64,000 bases of DNA from Nemesobacter sp965204665 (GTDB taxonomy: Bacteria > Desulfobacterota_D > UBA1144 > Nemesobacterales > Nemesobacteraceae), in assembly GCA_965204665.1 (NCBI GenBank), contig OZ242002.1, forward strand, positions 1,116,001-1,180,000, written 5' to 3'. Below the pieces are notes generated by a model that had not been told where the DNA came from, searched no databases, and saw only the letters and a program-made list of their open reading frames with translations. Below are positions 8,551-16,994 of this stretch, in pieces. How positions within the stretch are numbered: position 1 is the stretch's first letter; the number at the start of each line of letters is the position of its first letter. The position numbers and the translations under genes are program-made.

Positions 8551-9540
8551 ATGAATGAGAGGAACTTTCATAATTTTCTTAAGCTGAAAACCGAAGAGAA
8601 CGGCTCAAGACTTCTGTTTCAGAAAAAAGACGGATGGAGTTGGAAACAGATAACTTGGCCTGATTTTAAAACCGAGGTGGAAAGCATAGCGTCTTTTCTT
8701 CTCAATTCAGGTTTTTGTTCCGAAAGCAGGATAATCGTTTTTTCTCCGAATACTCTTGCGTGTCTGTCTTTTGAACTGGCCGTGTTTACCGTGGGAGGAG
8801 TCTGTCTGCCCGTAAGGAATATAAAAGAGGCAAGAGACATACTCGTAGATTCAACCGAAAAATGCTTCTTGCTTTCGTCGCAGGAGCAGTTCGCCCGCGA
8901 CCTGACGGATGCCCCGGATACAGGGGGAAAGTTGGAAAAAGCGTTTTTAAGCACAAACCAGAAAACTCCGATTGAGAACAAAGTGATAAACTACGCAACC
9001 GCTTTGAAATTCGGGTTTCTCGCGAGGAAAAAACTCACAGACAGACTGGATGCGGCAGGGAATTCAGTAAGACAGGACGCTGCGGCCGTGATATTCAACG
9101 CGGCTAGTAACTGCGAGGACACCGTCAGTCTATCGCATGCAGAGATACTGAACCTTCTGGACATTTCCCGCAAAGCGCTGGGGGATGTGTCGAAAGAAGA
9201 TCAGACATTTTCCTTTCTTCCGTCAGGCGGTTCTTTTTCCATGTTTGCCAACATGCTTAATCTTCAGATAGCAAACAGGGGGGCGATAGCGGATGGCAGG
9301 GATGATTTCTTCCGGGATGCGAAGGAAATAATGCCCGTACTTGTTTTTCTTCCGGCTGAGGAGATTGAAACCGCAGCCGAAACCCATTACAGGAAAAAAC
9401 CAGGAAGTCTGAAAAACAATCTCGGGGGAAGGGTTAAGCGCATTGTCACCGACGGCAAATTACGGGACAGGACAGAACAGATGCTGAAAAAGAACGGAAT
9501 ATCCGCAATAGAACTCGGAGACCTTTCTGTCGCAACCTGA
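8551..9540 (+). CDS. Degenerate AMP-binding (acyl-CoA synthetase-like) protein
   Basis: A 329-residue protein whose N-terminal ~110 residues match the start of long-chain acyl-CoA synthetases (NFLKLKTEENGSRLLFQKKD, then a helical segment and GGVCLPVRNIKEARDILVDS). At the position of the usual Ser/Thr/Gly-rich P-loop it reads FNAASNCEDTVSLSHAEIL, so the nucleotide-binding loop is lost although the following SH.ei alignment is kept. The adenylate core motif and the C-terminal lid domain are missing. The frame is intact, so it may be a non-catalytic derivative rather than a broken gene. It converges with xseA, with 4 bp between their ends. Confidence 0.6.
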   Translation: MNERNFHNFLKLKTEENGSRLLFQKKDGWSWKQITWPDFKTEVESIASFLLNSGFCSESRIIVFSPNTLACLSFELAVFTVGGVCLPVRNIKEARDILVDSTEKCFLLSSQEQFARDLTDAPDTGGKLEKAFLSTNQKTPIENKVINYATALKFGFLARKKLTDRLDAAGNSVRQDAAAVIFNAASNCEDTVSLSHAEILNLLDISRKALGDVSKEDQTFSFLPSGGSFSMFANMLNLQIANRGAIADGRDDFFRDAKEIMPVLVFLPAEEIETAAETHYRKKPGSLKNNLGGRVKRIVTDGKLRDRTEQMLKKNGISAIELGDLSVAT

Positions 9541-9544
9541 AAAA

Positions 9545-10699
9545 TCAGGATTCCTGAGGCGAACCTTCCGTGCTGTCCACTGTGCAGAACGCTCTGCCCT
9601 CTGAAAGCGTCAGAATCAGTTTTTCCTTTTCACGAAGCGCCGCCGATTCTCTGACGACCTCACCGCTTTTCTGTTTTGAGACAATGGCGTAACCTCTCTT
9701 GAGAACGTTACGCGGGTCGAGGGATGCGAGTTTTCCCGAACAGTTCTCAATTCTGCGTTCAATACCGTCGATCCGTGAATTCATATGATATTTGAAACTG
9801 GATGCGAGTCCGTCAAGCTGCAGGGAGAACATATCAACGCGGTTCGCGGCGGAAGAATAGAGTCTTTGTTTTAACTGCGTCAGGTCGTAAACAATTTCTT
9901 TTTTTTCTTTTATCGCAAGTTCAGCCGCCATGGAAGGCGTTCCGGCTCTTACGTCGGCCACCAGGTCCGCTACGCTTATATCCTCTTCGTGACCCACGGC
10001 GGAAATAACGGGATAAGGAGAATCTGCAATCTTCCTAGCCACCCGTTCATCGTTAAAAGCCATTAAATCTTCTCTGGAACCTCCTCCTCTGGTAACAACC
10101 ACAATATCCAGTCCGGAGATCGAGTAAAGTCTCTCGAGTGCTTTGACTATTTCAACCGGCGCGTTCTCACCCTGTACGCTTGCAGGAGAAATGACTGTTT
10201 CAACATGAGGAGACCTTCTGTAGACAACTTTGATAAAGTCTCTTACAGCGGCCCCTGAAGGGGATGTGACAACGCCTATTTTTCTTGATAGAAAGGGAAG
10301 CGGCCGTTTCTTCGAACCGTCGAAAAGTCCTTCCTGCGCAAGTCTTTTTCTGAGTTCCTCAAGCGCGAGCGCGTCTGCGCCCACGCCTCTGGGTTCCATA
10401 CCGTTTACGTAAAGCTGATAAACACCGGTTTTTTCATAAACCCTAAGAAAGCCGGAGCAGATAACTTCCATTCCGTTTTCCGGCTCGAACTTTATACGTT
10501 GATTGTCTCTACTGAAACTCACGGCCGATACCTGACTCTTCCCATCCTTAAGAGAAAAATACCAGTGACCGCTCGCGTAATGTCCCTTGAATCCGGAAAT
10601 CTCCCCGGAAACCCACAGAATCTTCCCCCCGAACTTATCTTGAAAGATATCTTTTACAATAGAACTGATTTCCGATACGCTGTAGATTTTTCTGCTCAT
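9545..10699 (-). CDS. xseA: Exodeoxyribonuclease VII large subunit
   Basis: A 384-residue nuclease subunit. It has an N-terminal OB-fold (YSVSEISSIVKDIFQDKFGG, then GHWYFSLKDGKSQVSAVSF) followed by the catalytic domain with IGVVTSPSGAAVRDFIKV, VVTRGGGSREDLMAFNDE and SAVGHEEDISVADLVADVRAGTP (shortened). The C-terminal helical part ends LDPRNVLKRGYAIVSK. ExoVII degrades single-stranded DNA and is toxic without its small subunit XseB; xseB is not next to it. The length is slightly below the ~400-450 of many XseA. The start overlaps the pentapeptide gene by 4 bp. Confidence 0.93.
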   Translation of the reverse strand: MSRKIYSVSEISSIVKDIFQDKFGGKILWVSGEISGFKGHYASGHWYFSLKDGKSQVSAVSFSRDNQRIKFEPENGMEVICSGFLRVYEKTGVYQLYVNGMEPRGVGADALALEELRKRLAQEGLFDGSKKRPLPFLSRKIGVVTSPSGAAVRDFIKVVYRRSPHVETVISPASVQGENAPVEIVKALERLYSISGLDIVVVTRGGGSREDLMAFNDERVARKIADSPYPVISAVGHEEDISVADLVADVRAGTPSMAAELAIKEKKEIVYDLTQLKQRLYSSAANRVDMFSLQLDGLASSFKYHMNSRIDGIERRIENCSGKLASLDPRNVLKRGYAIVSKQKSGEVVRESAALREKEKLILTLSEGRAFCTVDSTEGSPQES

Positions 10700-11148
10700 T
10701 TCCTGCTGTCCGAAGGAGGTTTTACCTTCTCCATGATCTGGTCCGAAACTCCTATCAGATTCTCCATGCGGCCGAGCCGTAGAAGTTGAAAAGCTGTGAG
10801 TTTTTTTGCTCCCGTAAAATCAACATCTTCGAGGTTCGCTCCGTCGAAATTCGCGAGATTCAGGTTCGCGTCTGAAAAATCGGCTCCGGCAAGGTCCGCT
10901 CCTATCAGATGAGACCCCTCAAGGTCTGTTTTCCTGAACAGAGCGCCGCGAAGGTCGCATCCCTCAAGGTTCGTTCCGCGTAGATTCGCTCCGGAGAAAT
11001 CCGCTCCCACGAAACTGCAGCCCCTGCAGAAAGCGAGTTTAAGAACGGAATCAGCTAATATGATGCCGTCAAGGCTGAGTCCGTTGAGGTTCGCCCAAGA
11101 CAGGTCCGGCTCAATCTCGGGTTTGTCCTTCCGCCACCGGTTCCACAT
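10696..11148 (-). CDS. Pentapeptide-repeat protein
   Basis: A 150-residue protein made mainly of A(D/N)LXX pentapeptides: DLSWANLNGLSLDG, then SFVGADFSGANLRGTNLEGC and ADLAGADFSDANLNLANFDG. Such repeats fold into a right-handed quadrilateral beta helix; known members mimic DNA (gyrase protection), but most are unassigned. The start at 11148 is chosen because an AAGGAG site sits six bases before it; the longer frame to 11247 lacks one. It is the fourth gene of a tight operon and overlaps xseA by 4 bp, so a link to DNA metabolism is plausible but only inferred. Confidence 0.75.
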   Translation of the reverse strand: MWNRWRKDKPEIEPDLSWANLNGLSLDGIILADSVLKLAFCRGCSFVGADFSGANLRGTNLEGCDLRGALFRKTDLEGSHLIGADLAGADFSDANLNLANFDGANLEDVDFTGAKKLTAFQLLRLGRMENLIGVSDQIMEKVKPPSDSRK

Positions 11149-11209
11149 CTTCGCTCCTTGTTTTATTTTTGATGTGTGATCCGAGTTCGCCAAAGCCTCG
11201 TACCTCCAC

Positions 11210-11404
11210 TCAGAATCCGAAAGCCTTGAAAGCGGACAACAAAACATAAAGCGCGGCCAGAATGAATATGATGCTTCTCATAATCCCCCGGACGCGCCCC
11301 CCGCTTCTGCTTCTCATTTTTTCTCCGCAGGCGAAGCAGACATCCGTTCTAAGCGTGGTCTGATGACCGCACTCATCACATTTTCTCACAGGCTGAATCG
11401 ACAT
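11210..11404 (-). CDS. Small zinc-ribbon membrane protein
   Basis: A 64-residue protein with a treble-clef/zinc-ribbon-like half, CDECGHQTTLRTDVCFACGEK, here summarised as two CxxC knuckles at about residues 9-12 and 24-27. A basic RSRSGGRVRG linker and one membrane helix at the C-terminus (IIFILAALYVLLSAFKAF) follow. The start at 11404 follows an AGGGAAGGAC ribosome-binding site. The longer open frame upstream lies inside the thyX-like gene and is not used. I do not recognise a named family. The topology suggests a cytosolic metal-binding head tethered to the membrane. Confidence 0.6.
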   Translation of the reverse strand: MSIQPVRKCDECGHQTTLRTDVCFACGEKMRSRSGGRVRGIMRSIIFILAALYVLLSAFKAFGF

Positions 11405-11424
11405 CGGCAGGTCCTTCCCTCCGC

Positions 11425-12906
11425 TCACCTCACTCTGTCGAGAGCGGAGGCTGCAAATACCGGATGTACCTCTCCTACGCTCCGCGCAAGTTGACCGACC
11501 ACGTTTCTTATATCCCATTGGGCCGAATCGGTCATCCTGAGATTTATCAGGTGATACAACTCCCACAGATCAAAATTTCCGAGCACGTTTCTGTTGTGAG
11601 CGTTCGTAATCGCGTAACTGGCGACATCCCTAAGGTCGGCTTCAATCAATTTTTCGTAGAGATCCTCTGTTCTGTAGACGGCCTGCAGCAGAAGATGCTC
11701 TGTCCCCGATTCCAGGATATGCGGGGGGATGGTTATTCCGTAGTTGATTGAAGGCTCCTTGACTGTCCAACTTACTTTTCTGTGTCTGAGCAGTTGGTGC
11801 CATGCAGCCTCGCTCAGAATAAATTCCGCGCTGTAATCTACTGATCTGAAAATTCCCGAGGGGTTGTCATGTTTTCCGAGAGACTCTACCGCGGCGGAGA
11901 ATATTTTCTGCAGCTGTTCGGTACTTTTTGAGCGCAGATGTTTTTCTATGTCGGCAGATGAAAGTTCCGAGAACTCGAACATAAGCCCTCTCGAGATTTC
12001 AAAAAGCGCCTCATGCTGAGGGTCCGCATTTCCTTTCCCCGAGTAGTTGAGCAGGGTTATGCGGGAGTCGTCAAGCGGTTTCTCCTTCTGAGTATGCTCG
12101 GAGTTAAGGGAGATTTCCGAAAGCTCTCTGCGCGTATTGACTATATATCTGTTTCTCTCTGCGTACTTTACGAGAGTCGGAACAGAAAACCTCACCTCAT
12201 TTTTTATTTCTGCCGCGCGGTTTCTCACTTCGGCATAGCGGCTTGAGAGAAGCACGGAGAGCGCATCCTCAACGGCTCTTGCGTTTGCCGTCATCCCCAG
12301 GTTTGTAAGCGTTGACAGGTTAAGCGCGTATCTTGCGTCTTCAAACGCTGTTTTTTCAAGCGCTCTGAAGTGTGATTTCTCTTCTGTCCCTGCAGGAACC
12401 GGAAACTTTTTTTTAAGAAAAGAGAAAAGTTCGTCGTTGAGTCGGGAGTAGATTTCGTACTGGAAATCGCATAACTGTTCAAATTCTTTCCTGAGAGTCG
12501 GAAAAGAATCCAGTTCTTCCGGAATGTAATTATCCCCGCGCCCGGGCCTCTGATATCTCTGGGAATATTCCGTGAACGAGAGAAACTCGTTGGAACATTC
12601 AAGCGATGAAGAGAAAAGTCTTGAAACTTTCTCAACTCCGACATGCACGGCCGCATGTTCAGCGACCGACGCGTGACCGTAGTTGAGAACCCATTTCTCA
12701 TGAAACTTCTCCGCCCTTTCACGCCCCATCTCCTGTTCTTTTATTACGGTTTCTATATTTTCCCGGAAACTTCTGGGACTCCTGCTCACATAAGCGAAAA
12801 TGACGGCAACCACCTCTTCGGGAATTCCGCTTATCGTATAAACATCCCTGTCGAGATTTGAGACATAGCGCCCAATTCCGTTATCAGTTTTTGTTTCAGC
12901 AGCCAA
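11425..12906 (-). CDS. thyX: Tandem ThyX-like protein (flavin-dependent thymidylate synthase family)
   Basis: A 493-residue protein, about twice the size of classical ThyX, built of two ThyX-like halves. The first half has NYGHASVAEHAAVHVGVEKV and FLSFTEYSQRYQRPGRG, resembling the end of the ThyX signature (fNE.S.RY), but no RHR. The second half has AAWHQLLRHRKVSWTVKEPS, which supplies the RHR, and a C-terminal NLRMTDSAQWDIRNVV resembling the FAD/dUMP-binding tail. Classical ThyX makes dTMP from dUMP with FADH2 and methylene-tetrahydrofolate. Whether this long type is a synthase is uncertain. The start is a TTG at 12906, 18 bp after the sirtuin-like gene. Confidence 0.75.
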   Translation of the reverse strand: MAAETKTDNGIGRYVSNLDRDVYTISGIPEEVVAVIFAYVSRSPRSFRENIETVIKEQEMGRERAEKFHEKWVLNYGHASVAEHAAVHVGVEKVSRLFSSSLECSNEFLSFTEYSQRYQRPGRGDNYIPEELDSFPTLRKEFEQLCDFQYEIYSRLNDELFSFLKKKFPVPAGTEEKSHFRALEKTAFEDARYALNLSTLTNLGMTANARAVEDALSVLLSSRYAEVRNRAAEIKNEVRFSVPTLVKYAERNRYIVNTRRELSEISLNSEHTQKEKPLDDSRITLLNYSGKGNADPQHEALFEISRGLMFEFSELSSADIEKHLRSKSTEQLQKIFSAAVESLGKHDNPSGIFRSVDYSAEFILSEAAWHQLLRHRKVSWTVKEPSINYGITIPPHILESGTEHLLLQAVYRTEDLYEKLIEADLRDVASYAITNAHNRNVLGNFDLWELYHLINLRMTDSAQWDIRNVVGQLARSVGEVHPVFAASALDRVR

Positions 12907-12924
12907 GGCCGTTCACCGACAGGT

Positions 12925-13689
12925 TCAGGAAACCGTGCGACCTTCCTTGAGTTTCTCTACTATATAGGGCATCACCCTGCTGGGACTTCCGGAAATGACG
13001 GCGCTTACATAGCCATCGGCCGGAGTGTTTCTCTCACCTATGATCACGACTTTGTCACCTTTGTTCATGACCTGGAACGGAAAAGATGCCACGGGCTCGA
13101 TTTCCAGATTGGCACCCACGATTATAAGAAGGTCGCAGTGCTGGAGTCTCATCCATGATTCTCTTATCTCCCAGTGGGGAAGAGCCTGTCCCGGAAAGGA
13201 TAGAGGAGGCTTCATCTGATCACTCCGGCATTCCTTGCACTTCGGAACTCCGGTCTTGCTGTCCTCAAGGGAAAGAATTATTCCATCCGTACGATAATCG
13301 TTCCCGCATTCATGGCAGTGAACCCAGTTTATCGTGGAATATATCTCCAATATCTTCTCGCTTCCTGTTTTTCCGTGCAGGCCGTCGGCCGACTGCGTCA
13401 AGACGCAGTCCACATTGCAGAGAAACTCCATCTCGTAGATAGCCTCGTGGGCCGGAGAGGGAACCGCTGCTGAAATTCTGGGATAAAAACCTCCTAGTTT
13501 CTTCCAGTACTCCTTTCTGACTTCCTGATCATTCCTGAATTTTTCTATATCGGGATTGAAACTCAGGTCGGAGACATCGGGCAGTCCTGCCTCAAGAGAA
13601 AGTTCCATTCCGGTCAGAAAAACCACCTGAGAGGATTCCTTGATCCAGTTTACAGTCGCTGAGAGAGCATCTTGGTACTGTTCACTCAT
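12925..13689 (-). CDS. Sir2-family protein with degenerate active site
   Basis: A 254-residue sirtuin homologue. The Rossmann signature is altered (LTGMELSLEAGLPD in place of TGAGIS.ESGIPD), the NAD-ribose motif TQNID is TQSAD, and the catalytic histidine of the ELHG block is replaced by tyrosine (EIYSTINWVHC). The zinc-binding pairs CHEC and CKEC and the GANLEIEPVASFP motif (normally GTSLEVYP) are kept. The protein therefore looks folded and possibly NAD-binding but unlikely to deacylate by the usual mechanism. It is the first gene of the operon with the ThyX-like, zinc-ribbon, pentapeptide and xseA genes. A TATAAT on the minus strand (13705-13700) sits just before the start, without a clear -35. 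Confidence 0.75.
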   Translation of the reverse strand: MSEQYQDALSATVNWIKESSQVVFLTGMELSLEAGLPDVSDLSFNPDIEKFRNDQEVRKEYWKKLGGFYPRISAAVPSPAHEAIYEMEFLCNVDCVLTQSADGLHGKTGSEKILEIYSTINWVHCHECGNDYRTDGIILSLEDSKTGVPKCKECRSDQMKPPLSFPGQALPHWEIRESWMRLQHCDLLIIVGANLEIEPVASFPFQVMNKGDKVVIIGERNTPADGYVSAVISGSPSRVMPYIVEKLKEGRTVS

Positions 13690-13857
13690 ACCGAAACTGA
13701 TTATAACTTATATTCGGCGCAATTAAACGGACACATCTGCACTGTTCGATATATGCCTATAAATCAAGGGGTTCGGGGAGAGACAGTATTTTTTCATCCG
13801 GAGATTCCGTCAGGCATAAAAAACCCAAGAGTCGGCTGATTTTTGGTCAAAAATCAC

Positions 13858-13887
13858 AAATTTCGAGTTATTGTCAAATCTAGTGTT
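13858..13887 (+). repeat. Left terminal inverted repeat of the IS
   Basis: The sequence begins AAATTTCGAGTTATTG and ends TAGTGTT. Its reverse complement matches 15367-15396 at 25 of 30 positions. The transposase stop codon lies 8 bp inside it. Confidence 0.8.
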
Positions 13888-13894
13888 TGCATCA

Positions 13895-15288
13895 TTAAGC
13901 GGCGTTCTGATTATTTGAATTCTCCTCTTCGTTTTCCTGATTTATATCCTCAATTCCATCTTTGAATTTCACACCTGTTATCACTTTTCCTACGAAGTCG
14001 AATCCGTTGAGCCTTCGCCAGTTGTTCTCCGCACACATCCCCAACTTGAAGATCATGTGCAGCATTCCCTCGGAATTCAGACACCCCCTGGTTCTCCTTG
14101 TCCTGTGCCTTATGGTTCCGAAGGCGGACTCTATCGGATTCGTCGTCCTTATGCTTCTCCAGTGCTGAGCCGGAAAATCGTAAAAGGTCAGAAGCCGCTC
14201 ATGATCCTTCTCCAGGCATTCAACAGCCTTCGGGTATTTGTCCCTGTACATCCTTACGAACAGATCGAAAGCCTTCTGCGCTTCCTCCTTCGTCTCCGCC
14301 TGCCATATGTCGTGAAGATTCCTCTTCGCTTTTTTCTGAGAAGTCTTCGGAAGACAGTTCAGAACATTCGCAGTCTTGTGCACCCGGCAGCGCTGCTCCC
14401 GCGTTTCCCCGTAAACTTCCGAAAGGGCGGACCAGAACCCGAGAGCTCCGTCGCCCACTGCAAGCTTCGGCCCTCTCATGCCGCGGGCCCTCAGGTCCGG
14501 CAGCACTTCGCGCCAACTCTGCTTTGATTCCCTGACTCCGCTTTCAATGGCGAGGAAGTGCTTACTGCCCGTTTCGTCCACCCCTATCACCACCAGCGTG
14601 CACAACCCGGGATCATCTCCGCGCACCTTGCTGTGTATACCGTCCACCCATATGTAAGCCCAGTCGTGGCCGCTGAGGTCTCTCCTGCGCCATTTATCGT
14701 ATTCCTGCGCCCACCCGCGCTTGAGCCTGCATACCGTAGCCGCGGAAAAACCCCGAGCCTCGGGGCCTGTAAGGGCTTCCAATGCGGACTTTATGTTCCC
14801 CGTGGAAGCCCCTGAAGGTAAAGCCACGGCAGAGAGGAATCAATCTTCGCCGCCCTGCGCACGTACGGAGGCACGACAGCCGAACGGAACACGGCAGGCC
14901 GACCGTCCCGGGATCTCACCTTCGGTATGCGTACCGATACGGGGCCTATGCCCGTCTGCACCTCCCGTTCGGGGTGGTATCCGTTGCGGATCACCGCGGC
15001 TCTGCCGTCTTCAAGCTGTCTGTCGTCCCGGGACCGCAGATATGCTTCCGACTCCATTCTGATTGCAGAACTCAGGAGAAGCCGAGCCGTCTGCCTCAGC
15101 AGATCACCGAGGTCGTCGCAGACCTGTTCCGGACTGCCGAATCCGGAGTCCGGTCGTCTCCGAGTGCGGGACCCGTCGATTACTGTTCGAGTCTCCTCCC
15201 TGTTGACGAATTTTCTGAAAATGCTTTCCAATGAATCCAAAAACTCTTTTTGACCTTCACGGTCAGAGACTTTATATTTCCTGCCCAT
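13895..15288 (-). pseudogene. IS256/Mutator-type transposase, frameshifted
   Basis: Two overlapping frames make one transposase. The first (15288-14791) encodes the N-terminal part, including NGYHPEREVQTGIGPVSVRI and KIDSSLPWLYLQG. The second (14827-13895) continues STGNIKSALEALTGPEARGF and carries the catalytic triad: Asp in YIWVDGIHSKVRGD, Asp in AVGDGALGFWSAL and Glu in TNPIESAFGTIRHRTRRTRG. The frames join at a run of four G near 14808-14815; one extra G would restore one protein of the usual ~400 residues. IS256 transposases are normally a single frame, so this is probably a 1-bp deletion or a sequencing slip rather than programmed frameshifting. Confidence 0.85.
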
Positions 15289-15291
15289 AGT

Positions 15292-15345
15292 GGCGTATCC
15301 TCCTGTTAATTCAAATTTGCTGAATTCAAATTAACCGGATACGCC
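15292..15345 (-). promoter_or_regulatory. Inverted repeat over the transposase ribosome-binding site
   Basis: GGCGTATCC (15292-15300) and GGATACGCC (15337-15345) are perfect 9-bp complements. The AGGAGG ribosome-binding site and the region just before the transposase ATG (15288) lie at the foot of this stem. The loop holds two direct copies of AATTCAAATT (15308-15317 and 15323-15332). Transcripts entering from outside would fold the stem and hide the ribosome-binding site; a transcript starting inside it would not. Confidence 0.6.
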
Positions 15346-15366
15346 GCTTTTTTTCAAAAACTGCTG

Positions 15367-15396
15367 AACACCAGATTAGAGCATAACTCCAAATTT
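15367..15396 (-). repeat. Right terminal inverted repeat of the IS
   Basis: On the plus strand it begins AACACCAGATTAGAG and ends CCAAATTT. It is the inverted partner of 13858-13887, with five mismatches. Confidence 0.8.
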
Positions 15397-15465
15397 CCGC
15401 CAAGCACCTGAATCAGTTGAGAAAAACGCCTCAAAAAATCATTTTCTCCAGCTTTTATGTACGGA

Positions 15466-16260
15466 TTAATTAAAGCGCATTATATAGGTTTCGGAGTCTC
15501 CTGGATACCATCTTAATGCGTATGCATTTCCTGGATATCTGCTTAGTAAGTGGCCGTAGTTACTTTTTCTGCCGTATCTTTTGTTCTGGACTATCTGCCT
15601 TGCCAGTCGCTTGTCCGGTTTGCCTCTCTTGTTGGTTATTTGGAAAAGTCTGTAACCGCCCACAAATATATAACCGTTCTTTGCGATTACTTTTTGCCTG
15701 TGCGGTTCAGGACCGGAATTGTCGAATATTATCCAGTCATTTTCAAGTTCGAAGTCTTGGATAATATCCGTAGGCCCGCCGAATTTCGGACTATAAAAGA
15801 AATCATTTCCTTGTCCGCCTCTGAGTGTGTCGAGGCCCTCGCCTCCGCTGAGGAAATCGCTTCCTCCGGCCCCGAATAGCCTATCTTCGCCCGGCCCACC
15901 GTAAAGGGCATCGCTGCCCCTGTGTCCGTGGATTTTGTCATCTCCAGGCCCGCCGTTAAAAGATTCGTTTCCTCTCCCTCCGTAAAATGTGTCGTTTCCC
16001 TCACCTCCGTTAATGAATTTACCGTTTATTATTGCGTCACTGCTGCAAATGATGTCATCACCTTCAGTAAAGTAATTGTTGTGTGATATTTTGACTTCAG
16101 GATCTTGTAAATTTATCCCGTTTGAAGTGTCACATCTCGGGTCGCCAGCCTCGTCAAATCTTCTTTCAGAGAGGTATGAGCCTGTATAAGGGTACTTTTG
16201 AGCGTTTACGTACTCTCCGCTGAGTAAAAACAGCATTACTAGAAAAACGGATAACTTCAT
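15466..16260 (-). CDS. Secreted RTX (hemolysin-type calcium-binding) repeat protein
   Basis: A 264-residue protein with a Sec signal peptide (MKLSVFLVMLFLLSGEYVNA, cleavage after VNA) and no lipobox. A GDPRCDTSNGIN segment, shared with the three lipoprotein paralogues, is followed by about seven GGxGxD nonapeptides (GGEGNDTFYGGRGNESFNGG and onward). A C-terminal IIQDFELENDWIIFD module matches the others in outline. The second of two in-frame ATGs (16260) is chosen because the AGGAGG site abuts the first ATG (16266) and is correctly spaced for the second. It lacks the collagen-like stalk and the poly-G promoter. Likely an extracellular calcium-binding protein; the exact role is unknown. Confidence 0.8.
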   Translation of the reverse strand: MKLSVFLVMLFLLSGEYVNAQKYPYTGSYLSERRFDEAGDPRCDTSNGINLQDPEVKISHNNYFTEGDDIICSSDAIINGKFINGGEGNDTFYGGRGNESFNGGPGDDKIHGHRGSDALYGGPGEDRLFGAGGSDFLSGGEGLDTLRGGQGNDFFYSPKFGGPTDIIQDFELENDWIIFDNSGPEPHRQKVIAKNGYIFVGGYRLFQITNKRGKPDKRLARQIVQNKRYGRKSNYGHLLSRYPGNAYALRWYPGDSETYIMRFN

Positions 16261-16925
16261 AACCATGCCTCCTGTGTTGTTTTGTTCCGCCGATTAATAT
16301 CGTCTCAGTCTAACATTAAAGTGCAACACCGTGAAATATAAAGAGACCCTGGACGGCGTGTGGTTCAAAGGATCCGGACGGGCGAAAAAACAACTGAATT
16401 TTCTTGGAAACAGGTTGTCGACCCTCTACCTACCTATGGTCGCAAGTTTTCTGACATTGCGTATGTCATTTACGGCGAGACCTAACAATAACTGTAACTG
16501 TTCGGTCAAGGTATGACTGACCGGGAAGTTTCAGCGGTTGCGCAACCCGACAGCGTAGTCTCAGTCCTGCATAACGCCGTACGGATTCCCTCAATCGGAA
16601 CAGGTCAACCGTCATCGGGCGGAAACAGCCGTTTTTCCACCAAATCCGAATGCAGTCGGAATGTGTACGGGCCATGCCCCGGGCGTGCTCGGCTGTTGTC
16701 CCATGCCTGCACCCCGGCTTCCGAAGCCTTATCTGTACGACGGATACTCTTCACATTCCCGTCGGGCCTGATCCCATCGAAACCGCGCTTTATAAAATTC
16801 CCCGTCTCCTACCGTACCTAAGTCTACGGGAGATCATCCGGCCTAAAACTCACCTCCACGCTCAAGAACATCCGAAATCAGTCCTTATCTCCAACTCGGT
16901 CAGATATGTGGTCGGGCATCTGTCC
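16261..16925. other. Intergenic region with a shared flank repeat
   Basis: No supportable gene is seen; short open frames here have no recognisable family. Bases 16500-16540 (TTCGGTCAAGG ... TTTCAGCGGTTG) resemble 34205-34245 and, inverted, 18865-18906. These are copies of a sequence found only beside the RTX lipoprotein loci. Confidence 0.5.
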
Positions 16926-16952
16926 TTGACTTAGTAAGGGGGGGGGTAGAAT
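16926..16952 (+). promoter_or_regulatory. Poly-G spacer promoter of RTX lipoprotein 1
   Basis: TTGACT (16926-16931), TAGTAA, nine G (16938-16946) and TAGAAT (16947-16952). The -35/-10 spacer is 15 bp, and 60% of it is the homopolymer. Changes of one or two G by slipped-strand mispairing would move the spacer toward the optimal 17 bp. The transcript leader is short, with the ATG 43 bp after the -10 and an AAGGAGG site before it. Confidence 0.75.
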
Positions 16953-16994
16953 CAAAGTCATGAAAGATCCTACATTGTCGAAGGAGGTTGTATT

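Larger units (their letters stand above)
13858..15396 (-). mobile_element. IS256/Mutator-family insertion sequence
   Basis: The element is about 1.54 kb and is bounded by 30-bp imperfect inverted repeats (25 of 30 positions identical). It contains a Mutator-type DDE transposase interrupted by one frameshift. I see no target-site duplication next to the repeats (AAAATCAC on the left, CCGCCAAG on the right), which suggests an old insertion, rearrangement, or ends that differ by a few bases. It lies between the sirtuin operon and the RTX accessory region. Confidence 0.85.

Noticed and set aside
14057..14535. Plus-strand frames across the transposase
   Set aside because: Shadows of the minus-strand transposase, rich in Ser/Pro/Arg with no family.
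16513..16821. 102-codon frame before RTX lipoprotein 1
   Set aside because: No ribosome-binding site, composition unlike neighbouring genes, and it starts within the shared flank repeat.
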